The notes under the pieces: generated by a model
Databases searched by the model: none
Told to the model about the DNA's origin: nothing
Seen by the model: the letters and a program-made list of their open reading frames with translations, nothing else
Part shown: positions 23,713 to 32,332 of the stretch, one piece after another
Position numbering within the stretch: the stretch's first letter is position 1
Layout: each line of letters begins with the position of its first letter
Program-made: the position numbers and the translations under genes
Virus record (IMG/VR): IMGVR_UViG_3300032241_003073
Coordinates: 1 to 64,000 of that record
DNA: 64,000 nucleotides
Direction: 5' to 3' (one strand)
Origin: a virus

Positions 23713-25371
23713 ATGGCTAAATATCTTGTTATTGCGGGTGGAGTTATTAGCGGTACAGGGAAAGGAATTTCTGCTGCTAGTATTGGGCTTTTGATGAAAC
23801 TCCGTGGCCATAAAATTACACTTGTAAAATTTGACCCTTATTTGAATGTAAACGCAGGTGTTCTTGCTCCACGAGAACACGGAGAATGTTTTGTTTGCAA
23901 TGATGGAAGTGAGGTAGATTTAGACTTAGGCAGCTACGAAAGAGTAGCTGGAATTGAAACTTCTGCTAAAAATATTTGTACTTCTGGGACACTTTATAAA
24001 CAACTTATTGAAGAGCAAGAAAAAGGTTCTTATTTAGGCCAAACAATCCAAGTCCAGCCACATATTACCAATTTAATTCAAGATAGATTGGAAGATTTAG
24101 GCAAAGAAAATGAAATCGTTATTGTAGAAATTGGAGGTTGTGTTGGCGATAGTGAAAGTTTTGCATTTTTTGAATCGGTCAGACAATTTAAACAAAAATA
24201 TAAAGATGATGTTTTGATTGCTATGGTTGCACCTATTCTTTGGGTGAATACAATTAAGGAATTTAAAACGAAACCGCTTCAAAATAGCGTAAAAGAACTT
24301 CAGCGACACGGACTTCAGCCGGATGTTATTTTTTGTAGAGTCGAAAAGCCAGTTCCAGAAAAAATTCTGGACAAGGTTGCAATGCTTACTAATGTCAAGC
24401 GTGAAGCAATTATAGAAGCTGTAGACGTACAAAGCATTTATCAGGTTCCTTTAGAGTTTTATAATCGTCATGTTGATGATCTTTTTACAGATTTGTTTCG
24501 TTTAAAGAGATCTTCTTGTCGAATTCAAAGGTATCGTGAAGTTGTTGAAAAGTATATTGCAAATGAATTGCCAGCCATCCAGATTGGAATATTTGGCAAA
24601 TATGATAATTGCGACGAAGCTTATGTTTCCTTGAAAGAATCTTTAATTCATGCTGGAATTGCAAATGATGTTAAAATAGAAATTAAATGGATTAAAGCAG
24701 AAGATATAGAAAAATATAAAGATCAAAGAGGGATGCACAAATATTTTGAAGGATTAAGTGGAATAATTGTTCCTGGTGGGTTCGATAACCGTGGAACTGA
24801 AGGAAAAATTAAAGCTATTCAGTATGTCAGAGAAAAGAAAATACCTTTTCTTGGAATTTGCTTAGGATTGCAGTGTTCTGTTGTAGAATTTGCAAGGAAT
24901 GTTTGTGGTCTCGATGGTGCCAACAGTTTGGAGTTTGATAAAGATACAAACTATCCAGTTGTACACTTTGTTCAGGGACAAGAGGGTCTTGATAAAAAAT
25001 CTGCAAATATGAGATTAGGATCATATAATTGTGAATTAAAAAAAGATAGTTTGGCGTTAGAGTTGTATGGTTCTAAATTAATTAGCGAAAGACATAGGCA
25101 TCGTTATGAGGTAAATTCAATTTTTGTAGACCAATATGAAAAGAAAGGTTTCAGGGTTACAGGAAGAAATCCTGAAACTGGTCTAATTGAAATTATGGAA
25201 TTGGATAGAAATATTCACCCTTATTTTATAGGAACACAAGCACATCCAGAGTTTAAATCTAGATTAATGCATGCTGCTCCTTTGTTTAAAGGTCTTATTT
25301 CTGCTGCTGTTAATTTTAGAAATAGTTTTTCTAAAGAAAAAGAACTATCAAATGCAATTATATCATCTTAA
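23713..25371 (+). CDS. pyrG: CTP synthase
   Basis: A 552-residue CTP synthase of normal length. N-terminal amidoligase domain: GGVISGTGKGISAASIG with the P-loop, KFDPYLNVNAGVLAPREHGE and EIGGCVGDSES. C-terminal class I glutamine amidotransferase domain: PGGFDNRG, GICLGLQ (nucleophile Cys) and AHPEFKSR (His/Glu pair). Converts UTP to CTP with glutamine, supplying dCTP synthesis together with RNR. Phages rarely encode it. Located after an inverted repeat and before a capsid-leader gene. Confidence 0.96.
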   Translation: MAKYLVIAGGVISGTGKGISAASIGLLMKLRGHKITLVKFDPYLNVNAGVLAPREHGECFVCNDGSEVDLDLGSYERVAGIETSAKNICTSGTLYKQLIEEQEKGSYLGQTIQVQPHITNLIQDRLEDLGKENEIVIVEIGGCVGDSESFAFFESVRQFKQKYKDDVLIAMVAPILWVNTIKEFKTKPLQNSVKELQRHGLQPDVIFCRVEKPVPEKILDKVAMLTNVKREAIIEAVDVQSIYQVPLEFYNRHVDDLFTDLFRLKRSSCRIQRYREVVEKYIANELPAIQIGIFGKYDNCDEAYVSLKESLIHAGIANDVKIEIKWIKAEDIEKYKDQRGMHKYFEGLSGIIVPGGFDNRGTEGKIKAIQYVREKKIPFLGICLGLQCSVVEFARNVCGLDGANSLEFDKDTNYPVVHFVQGQEGLDKKSANMRLGSYNCELKKDSLALELYGSKLISERHRHRYEVNSIFVDQYEKKGFRVTGRNPETGLIEIMELDRNIHPYFIGTQAHPEFKSRLMHAAPLFKGLISAAVNFRNSFSKEKELSNAIISS

Positions 25372-25386
25372 ACAATAGATAAAATT

Positions 25387-25917
25387 ATGAGATTCAAAGA
25401 ATTTATTTTAAATGAACAAAAGGCTTATCTTTCACAAAAAGTTGGAGATATATTAACTGCTGTACATGAATTACAAGATGATTCAAAAAATATGGGAACT
25501 AGAGATTTGATTCGATTCTCTGAAAGAATTGTTAATCAAATTAGACGAATTTTGCACAGCAATTGGCCTAGAGAAGAAAAAAAATATTTAAAAAGTCTTC
25601 AAAAAGTTGGAGTCGCTTTAATGAAAGCCATTGAAGATAAAGATGATCTTCCTGGCACGATTTCTGGTTCTGTATCAGTTCTTGAAAAATTAGTAGCTGA
25701 TTTGGGAATGCCAATCAATAAATTGGCAACTACTGATAAGCCGCCAGAAGAAGATGATAAGGGTGTTGATAAATCTGTTAAAGATCAATCTGTGCCTCCT
25801 CCTTCGCCTAAAAATATTGAAAATTCTGGACCGGCAACGCCTCCTACGGGTGGAACGGGACAAGATTTGACAACACCTCCATTGGGTGGAAGTAGTGGAC
25901 CTTTAGATGCTTTCTAA
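25387..25917 (+). CDS. Putative capsid-targeted protein with Pro/Ser-rich tail
   Basis: A 176-residue protein starting MRFKEFILNEQKAYL; L-N-E near residue 10 fits a prohead-protease site. Residues 20-120 are helical (SEKIVNQIRRILHSNWPREEKKYLK); the C-terminal third is unstructured, rich in Pro/Ser/Thr/Gly (SVPPPSPKN, GPATPPTGG, GGSSGPLDAF). AATAGATAAAATT before ATG instead of a Shine-Dalgarno. Likely internal head protein, by the leader. Confidence 0.7.
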   Translation: MRFKEFILNEQKAYLSQKVGDILTAVHELQDDSKNMGTRDLIRFSERIVNQIRRILHSNWPREEKKYLKSLQKVGVALMKAIEDKDDLPGTISGSVSVLEKLVADLGMPINKLATTDKPPEEDDKGVDKSVKDQSVPPPSPKNIENSGPATPPTGGTGQDLTTPPLGGSSGPLDAF

Positions 25918-25933
25918 AAATAAGGTATAAACA

Positions 25934-27043
25934 ATGTGTGGTATTGCTGGTTATATTGGTCAATCTAATGATCTAAATATTACTTATAATCTTATAACAA
26001 AACTTTTTGAAAAAATTGAGATTAGAGGTATTGATGCTTCTGGTTATTGGGGAGCAGAGCCGGGGGCAAAAGGAAAGGTTTATTATCATAAAGAGCCAAT
26101 AAAGTCTAGTTTGTTTATAAAAAATTATTATTGGAAATCAGTCATGTTTAATGCCAATTTAAATATACTGTTGGTTCATTCTCGTGGTGCATCAAAAGGT
26201 GTTGGCGAACCATCAGAAAATTACAATAATCATCCTTTTACAAATTGTAACAAATCTATAGGATTGATTCATAATGGTCGAATAGATGATGTTGAATATA
26301 ATGCTTTTAAGCAAAAATATGAAATTAAAACTAAATGTGATTCTGAAATATTGCTAAGAATATTTGAATCTGGAGAAATGTATGATGAAGAAGATTTAAA
26401 TCATTTGAGGGATATTGATCATCCTCAAAGAATTGCAGGAATTAGTGATATTTTTAGTTTAATTAATGAAGGCCACATGGCCGTTGCTATTGGAGAAAGA
26501 GGATCTGGCAACAATAGAATGTTGTGGCTGTTTAGAAATTATCATCGTCCGCTATGGATTGTTGATTTGAGAGACATTTTAGGTCAGATTTTTTTTGTTT
26601 CTGAGCCTAGTATTTGGGAAAGTGCTATCAATGAATGTTATGATCTTAAAAGTATTTTTAAAAATCAAAGATTATATGAGTTGCCCACAGAAGAAATTTG
26701 GTATTTAAATGTCAATCAAGAAAATTTAATTCCAAATGTTGAAAGATATCAGGTTTTTAAAAATGATTTAAAACCTTGGGTTTTTGATGGAAAAAGAGTT
26801 TACTTAAAAGAAAAAGAATCAAATTTTGAAGTCATAAGCGGTCTTGATGATAATGATTTTTTAGATAATGATTATTATTTAGATGATTTTCATCAAGCTT
26901 GCGATGATATAATTGATTCGATTAATAATATTAGAAATGTTAATGAATTATCATTTCAAAATAATTTTATGTCTTATAATGAATTATATGAATTAACTGA
27001 AAATTTAGAAAAACAAAAAAATATTTTAGATAGGTTTTATTGA
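25934..27043 (+). CDS. Class II glutamine amidotransferase domain protein
   Basis: A 369-residue protein. Mature Met-Cys start MCGIAGYIGQ puts the nucleophile Cys at residue 2; also RGIDASGYWG and VHSRGASKGVG, and NHPF, GLIHNGRI and CDSEILL, matching the glutaminase domain of GlmS/PurF-type enzymes. It has no following synthase domain, so its ammonia acceptor is another protein. Large phages of the phiEco32 kind pair such a protein with a COOH-NH2 ligase; a ligase of that type is encoded at 61691-62629. AAGGTATAAACA before ATG. Confidence 0.8.
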   Translation: MCGIAGYIGQSNDLNITYNLITKLFEKIEIRGIDASGYWGAEPGAKGKVYYHKEPIKSSLFIKNYYWKSVMFNANLNILLVHSRGASKGVGEPSENYNNHPFTNCNKSIGLIHNGRIDDVEYNAFKQKYEIKTKCDSEILLRIFESGEMYDEEDLNHLRDIDHPQRIAGISDIFSLINEGHMAVAIGERGSGNNRMLWLFRNYHRPLWIVDLRDILGQIFFVSEPSIWESAINECYDLKSIFKNQRLYELPTEEIWYLNVNQENLIPNVERYQVFKNDLKPWVFDGKRVYLKEKESNFEVISGLDDNDFLDNDYYLDDFHQACDDIIDSINNIRNVNELSFQNNFMSYNELYELTENLEKQKNILDRFY

Positions 27044-27063
27044 ATTTAAATATATAATTATGT

Positions 27064-27606
27064 ATGATTAATGAATTTGAAGATTCCGAAGACTTTATTT
27101 TGGAGCCATTAAAGCCTAAAAGAAAAGATAAAGTAAACGGCAAAAGAAAAGGTAATAGAGTAGAACTTGATCTAACTAAAGTTTTAAATAAAAGATTTGG
27201 TCAAGGGTTTAGCAGATCTGTAGGATCTGGAAATCGTTGGTCTCAAGTTAAAAATTTATCAGAAGAAGCAACTCAGATTTATAGCGGCGATTTAGTAACA
27301 CCAAAAAATTTTAAATTTGTTATTGAAAGCAAAGGTGGTTATGACGCTATAGATATGAGTTCTATTTTTATATGTGGCAATAGTGAAATCGACAAATTTT
27401 TAGAACAAGTAACAAAAGATAGTAAAAGATGTGGTAAAAAACCCATGCTTTGTTGGAAAAAGAATCACAAACCATGGCTTGTTTTTATTCACACACAAGA
27501 TTTAGTTGGTGATTTTAAATATAAAATGCAATATGGAAAATGGTCGATTGTTGCATTAGATCATTTTCTTAAATTAAATGATGATTTCTTTTTAGATAAT
27601 ATGTGA
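27064..27606 (+). CDS. PD-(D/E)XK nuclease, Holliday-junction-resolvase-like
   Basis: A 180-residue protein. Residues 20-35 KRKGNRVELDLTKVLNKRFG are the alpha-helix with the first acidic residue; GDLVTPKNFKFVIESKGG holds the D and E-S-K motif of the PD-(D/E)XK fold; the C-terminal part has an aromatic cluster (KPWLVFIHTQDL). Such proteins resolve branched DNA or nick recombination intermediates. ATATATAATTATG and a second ATG just before the coding start. Confidence 0.65.
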   Translation: MINEFEDSEDFILEPLKPKRKDKVNGKRKGNRVELDLTKVLNKRFGQGFSRSVGSGNRWSQVKNLSEEATQIYSGDLVTPKNFKFVIESKGGYDAIDMSSIFICGNSEIDKFLEQVTKDSKRCGKKPMLCWKKNHKPWLVFIHTQDLVGDFKYKMQYGKWSIVALDHFLKLNDDFFLDNM

Positions 27607-27962
27607 TCAATCTCGAAATCATTCTGTAATCAACCACAATAGTTAAGATCACAACATTACCGAGTTGGTATTCCACGATTTGGATTTCCAATGTGATCCA
27701 TGTTTTTTGTATTTTTTCATTGTAATGGTTTTATTGTGTGAATTATTGTCGGGAATGATTTTGTGTCCGCAACCAAGAATGTGAACTTCGACATGAACCC
27801 GAACTTAATAATTTTTCTCCATGGTTAAATCATATTTTCTAGACATCGCTTCAAAATTGTAAGATGTAATAAATGCTCTAGACCATGGATGTGAAATAAA
27901 AAAATTTTCAGACCATGAAATTGATTTAAGCCATGATTTTTCTGACTTCATGGATTTTTGCA
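27607..27962. other. Gene-poor stretch with fragmentary frames
   Basis: No frame here carries a ribosome site plus a normal length. On the minus strand, MKSEKSWLKSISWSENFF (from 27952) breaks at an 8-T run, and another frame goes on ISHPWSRAFITSYNFEAMSR...; a third piece HVEVHILGCGHKIIPDNN lies at 27790-27740. The mixture looks like a decayed gene set rather than a regulatory region. No tRNA, terminator or promoter seen. Confidence 0.4.
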
Positions 27963-28226
27963 TCATGATGTGCCACTTTCTGGATATCTTATTAAGATAA
28001 AATGTTCAGCTAGAGAAATCTCCACAACATTGACGTTAACTGTAATGGATTCGTATTCTAATTCTAACGGACAAATAATTTCTCGTGCCGTTTTTTCGGC
28101 ATGATCCTTATTCAAGATTCCTTGCCCATTGAGGAAGAATGTTGGGATTTGTTTGGTGGCTGATACAGAGAGTCCGATTCTATCGGTTGTATGATGAACG
28201 ATAGTGGCTTGAACTTGGTAGATCAT
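27963..28226 (-). CDS. Small unknown protein
   Basis: An 87-residue protein from ATG 28226, with AGGAGAATTGCA ahead of it. Predicted alpha/beta (IYQVQATIVHHTTDRIGLSVSAT; TVNVNVVEISLAEHFILIRYPESG) with a central helical part (NKDHAEKTAREIICP). The pattern resembles small phage and plasmid proteins of a double-stranded fold with a middle helix, but I have no name. It is in the same orientation as the MoxR-VWA cluster. Confidence 0.6.
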   Translation of the reverse strand: MIYQVQATIVHHTTDRIGLSVSATKQIPTFFLNGQGILNKDHAEKTAREIICPLELEYESITVNVNVVEISLAEHFILIRYPESGTS

Positions 28227-28249
28227 TGCAATTCTCCTAAAGTTTGTTT

Positions 28250-29350
28250 TTATGTGTCTTTATTTTTCATTGTGTAGGTAACACTAGTATTTTTATTTTC
28301 TCCAATAAAATACTTAGCTCGAATTAATACTGGTTTTCGGAATATCATTTTTCTTTCTCTTCGTCCAACTCCATGTGCTTGCATTGCAAAGTGGCCTCTT
28401 CTCCAATGAGATTTTGGAGACTTGTGCAGCTTTTCAATGTCTGTGTTTTGTGCAACTTCAATTTGTTCTTCAATTTCATCATAGAATGATACTTTTTGAT
28501 CAAATTCTAAGATGTTAATTGTGGCTAAAAGTTTTTGTTTTGCTTCCGATGCTTTTCTTGTTGGAATTCCTCCACGTTTAGTTGCTTTGGCTTCATCTGT
28601 CCAAATTTTATAATTTGTTGGATCTAAGGGTCCACCAACTTTGACAGTATAAAGAGACATCATCATAGCGAAATTAATGCCTAATCTTTGAACATTCTCG
28701 GCTGCATCAAATTCGTTTTGATGAGAATATCCTTGTCTTCGATTTCTATTTCGAACAATGCTGTCTTCAATTGTTTCATATTCTTCACGATCAGGAGTAA
28801 TATGAGTGATAATATTGTTTTTGTTGTAAAAAGCACTAACTGCAATATAGTGATTTTTTTCATCATGATGTACAAAAACATATTTTGGAGACTCTTCAAT
28901 TTTGTATTTTTCTTTGAGTTGTTCCCTATAATTTTCAGGAATTTCTAAAATAATGACAGGAAATGGCTGTTTGTAATCTTTGAAGCTATATCTTGCTTCT
29001 GCATTTTCCAAGGCTTCACATTGAAGTGCTGTGGGTTGGAAAATCTTAGGACCATCAGCCAAAGACTTTGAAAGTGTGTAGTACCATAGTGTTCCAACTA
29101 CATCGAATTCAATAACGTTTATAATTTCATGAAATACCTTCCACATCATTGTTGGTTGAGAATTAAATTCTTTTTCACTAACGACAATGTCTTGTGGGCT
29201 TGCAGCGATTTCATTGTGAAATACAAATCTACGTGGTCTTGCTTTAATCGCACGTTGCGAAGGAATATCTTCATAAATTATCCAATCTTTTTTCCCAATC
29301 CAGTTTAATGTCGGGATATGCTCACGATGATCAAAAATTGTAAAATCCAT
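28250..29350 (-). CDS. Unknown phage protein with C-terminal RRGHF motif
   Basis: A 366-residue protein from ATG 29350, which follows GGAGGTC at good distance. The C-terminus has HWRRGHFAMQAHGVGRRERK, IIFRKPVLIRA and YFIGEN: a typical end of a group of phage and plasmid proteins with HWRRGHxRxQ. The middle contains AMMMSLYTVKVGGPLDPTNYK and TKRGGIPTRKASEAKQKLL. No known catalytic motif. It lies directly downstream of the VWA-like gene, so it may belong to that operon. Confidence 0.6.
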   Translation of the reverse strand: MDFTIFDHREHIPTLNWIGKKDWIIYEDIPSQRAIKARPRRFVFHNEIAASPQDIVVSEKEFNSQPTMMWKVFHEIINVIEFDVVGTLWYYTLSKSLADGPKIFQPTALQCEALENAEARYSFKDYKQPFPVIILEIPENYREQLKEKYKIEESPKYVFVHHDEKNHYIAVSAFYNKNNIITHITPDREEYETIEDSIVRNRNRRQGYSHQNEFDAAENVQRLGINFAMMMSLYTVKVGGPLDPTNYKIWTDEAKATKRGGIPTRKASEAKQKLLATINILEFDQKVSFYDEIEEQIEVAQNTDIEKLHKSPKSHWRRGHFAMQAHGVGRRERKMIFRKPVLIRAKYFIGENKNTSVTYTMKNKDT

Positions 29351-29360
29351 GATGACCTCC

Positions 29361-30632
29361 TTATTCAAAGTCCGATAGTTTGTAAAAATTACAGTTTTTA
29401 TCAATACAATTCTTTGTTGCACCTTCGGTAAGAAACCAATGCCAATATTTTGGCTTAGATGTCTTAATGGTGTTAATACTAAGTCCATCTGTTATTACAA
29501 AAATCGCTTCAGGATGTTTTTCCCCATTTGCAATTTCTTTTTGAATTTTTTCTTCTAAAATCGAAAAGCTTGTTCCTCCTCCTCCATATATTTTTTTACT
29601 TTCTATTGTTGTTTCTTCAACCTTGGTATCGAAACAAAACAATCTAACATTGAATCTTTCTTCTGGAAGACTCATTGCTGCTGTAAAGAAGCGATCTTTT
29701 AAATGACCGCAAGATCCAGAAGTGTCCAAATAAAAATAGACATCAATTTTTTTATTGTCGTCTGCTTCTTCAATTTCTCTTTCAGAAGGCAGAAACATAT
29801 GTCTTGACATTGCGTTCAATCTTCGGTCAATTGTTGCCCATTGCTCCTGATCTTTATCTTTGTCAGATAGATATTTTTTACTCCATTTTTTGATAATGCT
29901 TTCCCACTTCTTTTTCTTTTGAGGTTGGCTTACATTTACAAAATCCCATCCTCCTGTGCCAGAGCCAGCAGTGGGATTTTTTTCTTTTTCTTGAAAGTGT
30001 TTTTCTATGATTCCTTGTAAAGATTTTTTTTCTTCTGGAGAAAGTTTTTTATTAAGTTCTTCAATAATTTGTGAAGACTCTTCCATTAAATCGTGATCAT
30101 CCACAAGAACAGGTGTTCCTCCACCTTCTCCATCTCCGATCCATCCATCACCATAAGTTTTATCAAAAAGGTTGTAATAAAATTCAAAAGTTTCTGTTGT
30201 CGGTGGCAATGGATTTTTATGCTTAAAAATTGTATCTACCCAGCAATAGTTTTCTTGTCCAAAAATATTCTCTCTAGAGAATCCAAAATTTTCTACTAGC
30301 GAATGATTGACAACAATATCAATCGCATAATTTACCGCTAAATTATTGGCTTTTCCAGAATCCTTTGCTCTCAATCCATGATTTAATATGATATGTAGTG
30401 CTTCGTGTGCAATCACAAATAGCTTGTGTTCAAATTCAATTTTGCTCCAAAATTTTGGATTAAAAGTAAATAAAACAAACTTTCCCATTTTGTCAAAACC
30501 TACGGCAGCAGTTTCTATTTCTTCGGAAAATACTGGTTTCCCCATCTGCCAAATTTTGTAAAAAACAGCATGATGCTGCTCTAAAGCAAGGCTAATTTCC
30601 AACCATTCTTTGTTTGAAACAACTTCTTGCAT
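29361..30632 (-). CDS. Metallopeptidase-fold and VWA-like domain protein (MoxR partner)
   Basis: A 423-residue protein from ATG 30632, with AAGGATAAAATAT before it; an earlier ATG lies inside a hairpin and lacks a ribosome site. N-terminal half: FVIAHEALHIILNHGLR is a zinc-metallopeptidase HExxH signature. C-terminal half: VYFYLDTSGSCGHLKD is a VWA metal-adhesion DxSxS site, followed by GGGGTSFSIL and AIFVITDG. This is the DUF2201/VWA-like two-domain layout found beside MoxR ATPases. The ATPase at 30700-32265 is its neighbour. Exact role in a phage unknown; remodelling of a host or virion protein is a guess. Confidence 0.78.
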   Translation of the reverse strand: MQEVVSNKEWLEISLALEQHHAVFYKIWQMGKPVFSEEIETAAVGFDKMGKFVLFTFNPKFWSKIEFEHKLFVIAHEALHIILNHGLRAKDSGKANNLAVNYAIDIVVNHSLVENFGFSRENIFGQENYCWVDTIFKHKNPLPPTTETFEFYYNLFDKTYGDGWIGDGEGGGTPVLVDDHDLMEESSQIIEELNKKLSPEEKKSLQGIIEKHFQEKEKNPTAGSGTGGWDFVNVSQPQKKKKWESIIKKWSKKYLSDKDKDQEQWATIDRRLNAMSRHMFLPSEREIEEADDNKKIDVYFYLDTSGSCGHLKDRFFTAAMSLPEERFNVRLFCFDTKVEETTIESKKIYGGGGTSFSILEEKIQKEIANGEKHPEAIFVITDGLSINTIKTSKPKYWHWFLTEGATKNCIDKNCNFYKLSDFE

Positions 30633-30661
30633 ATATTTTATCCTTTTTTTTGGTGAAAATG

Positions 30662-30693
30662 AAACAGAGATATCCAAAGATATCTCTGTTTTT
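30662..30693. terminator. Inverted repeat between the VWA and MoxR genes
   Basis: Stem AAACAGAGATATC / GATATCTCTGTTT with a 4-base loop and a short T tract on the plus strand. On the minus strand the tail is T-poor, so it may attenuate rather than fully stop transcription between the ATPase and the VWA gene. Confidence 0.5.
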
Positions 30694-30699
30694 AAGCAA

Positions 30700-32265
30700 T
30701 TAGATGTTGGTTGTTGTTCTAACTAATTCGTCCCATAATTGTAAATTCGGCCATTTTTCTTTGGGTGTTAGAGCCTCCTCTTTGATATTCAAATAAGCCT
30801 CGATCGCTTGGAAGCAGTTTTTTGCAATTCCCCACAAATTAGGAAATAACCGCACTGAAGAAGCAAACTCGTTTGCAGCAATTTTTTCTAAAATTGTTAG
30901 TGTTACTAGGCATTGTGTTTCTGATGGTATTTTTGGAACATTTTTTTCAATTTCGGTGTAAACTTTTTTCTTGTCTTCAAGATTTTGAATTGGTAGAAGT
31001 ATGATTTTTCTAAGTGCTTTTTCATAATCTTCCTTGGATTTATTTGGGTTATAATAAAGTTGTGTTGCGGCACTAGATTCTGAATCGCTAAAGACATTTG
31101 CAATGTCTTGATTGTTTGTTAAAAATCTTTTAATTTGAGTTGATAAATTTTTGTTTGTATTTGCTGCTACGATTTCTTTGCAAATGTTCATGTAAACAGG
31201 AACATTTGCAGAATTATCAATAATATGTCGGCAGATGGCATCATTTTCAGCCATAAGCTTAGAGATTTTTTCTTTGGGTAGTAAAGGAATAAAGTATTTT
31301 ATGAATGAATTTGATTTAAGAATATAATTCATTGCTGAACTATAATTGTTTTCATTTTTAAGAAACTTACGAGCGTCTTCTGAATTGCCTGATTGCATGA
31401 GCATTTCAAGTTTTTCAGTAATTGGCCCATTGTTCAAAGCGTCAATAAGACGTGTAACATTACATCCCATAGGCAAAACATCTCTCATGTCGCCTCTGAG
31501 TGTATAAATGTTCAAAGCATATTCTAGCCTTCGTGGGCTAATTTTGTTTTGCCAATTTTGATCTAGTTCCTTCCACCATTGAACAGCCGAATCTGCCAAT
31601 CTATTCCCATATTTTTCACGAAACCATTCAATATTTGGCTCATAAGGAACTTCAATGTGAATGTGATATCTGTCCGTTTGAGCAACGTCCATTTTTTCTA
31701 CATTATATGCGATTTCGTTATCATCATCTGGGTTAATTGCCGCCCAAATGATTTTAAGTTTTGGAAAAGGAGTTCCATTAATAGTTTTAAATTGAGTTAA
31801 TTCCATCAATGCATTTTGAACTTTGGGCTTAGAACGATTTGCCTCATCAAAAAACATAGCTTCAACTGTATTGGGATCAATTCTATGTGGTCGGATTAGT
31901 TCGAGATGACTCCTTCCAGGATCAGCTTGCAAAGCATGCTCTACAATTGACAAAGAGTTTTTTTCTGACATTTTCCAATTATTGCTGACCCATTCAATTG
32001 CCAGATTACGATCAATCTTGTACAATTCTTTAATAATATAGAATTCTTCAGGGATCTTGTTCTCTTGTTTTTCGCAAGGAACGCCTACAAAATCAACCCA
32101 AGGGTCAATAGTAGCCGCAGAGAAATAAAGGAAATTTAACTTATTTCTTTTAAATGCATCTAGAACAATTGTGCTTTTTCCAACGCCTTGTCTTCCAACA
32201 AACAAGACGTTTTGATTGTGCTCAATCCACCAGTCCAATTTCTTTGCCAGCACAAAACTGCTCAT
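30700..32265 (-). CDS. MoxR-family AAA+ ATPase
   Basis: A 521-residue protein. Walker A FVGRQGVGKSTIVLDAF (residues 22-38), Walker B and arginine parts in AMFFDEANRSKPKVQNALMEL, and sensor 1 IIWAAINPDDDNE. This is the MoxR/RavA-type AAA+ layout, with a longer C-terminal helical half. The next gene downstream carries the VWA domain, which is the classic MoxR partner. Such pairs act as chaperones or remodellers. Promoter-like boxes at 32305-32332. Confidence 0.85.
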   Translation of the reverse strand: MSSFVLAKKLDWWIEHNQNVLFVGRQGVGKSTIVLDAFKRNKLNFLYFSAATIDPWVDFVGVPCEKQENKIPEEFYIIKELYKIDRNLAIEWVSNNWKMSEKNSLSIVEHALQADPGRSHLELIRPHRIDPNTVEAMFFDEANRSKPKVQNALMELTQFKTINGTPFPKLKIIWAAINPDDDNEIAYNVEKMDVAQTDRYHIHIEVPYEPNIEWFREKYGNRLADSAVQWWKELDQNWQNKISPRRLEYALNIYTLRGDMRDVLPMGCNVTRLIDALNNGPITEKLEMLMQSGNSEDARKFLKNENNYSSAMNYILKSNSFIKYFIPLLPKEKISKLMAENDAICRHIIDNSANVPVYMNICKEIVAANTNKNLSTQIKRFLTNNQDIANVFSDSESSAATQLYYNPNKSKEDYEKALRKIILLPIQNLEDKKKVYTEIEKNVPKIPSETQCLVTLTILEKIAANEFASSVRLFPNLWGIAKNCFQAIEAYLNIKEEALTPKEKWPNLQLWDELVRTTTNI

Positions 32266-32304
32266 TGTTTCCCTCTAAATTAAAGTTTTAAAAATAACTC
32301 TGTA

Positions 32305-32332
32305 AAATTAACACTAAAATTTTATTTGTAAA
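32305..32332 (-). promoter_or_regulatory. Possible promoter for the MoxR-VWA operon
   Basis: TTTACA (32332-32327), 16 bases, TAATTT (32310-32305) on the minus strand, about 40 bases from the ATG at 32265. Upstream CTGATTTACA resembles TTGATTTACA at 33496 and 57340. Confidence 0.45.
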
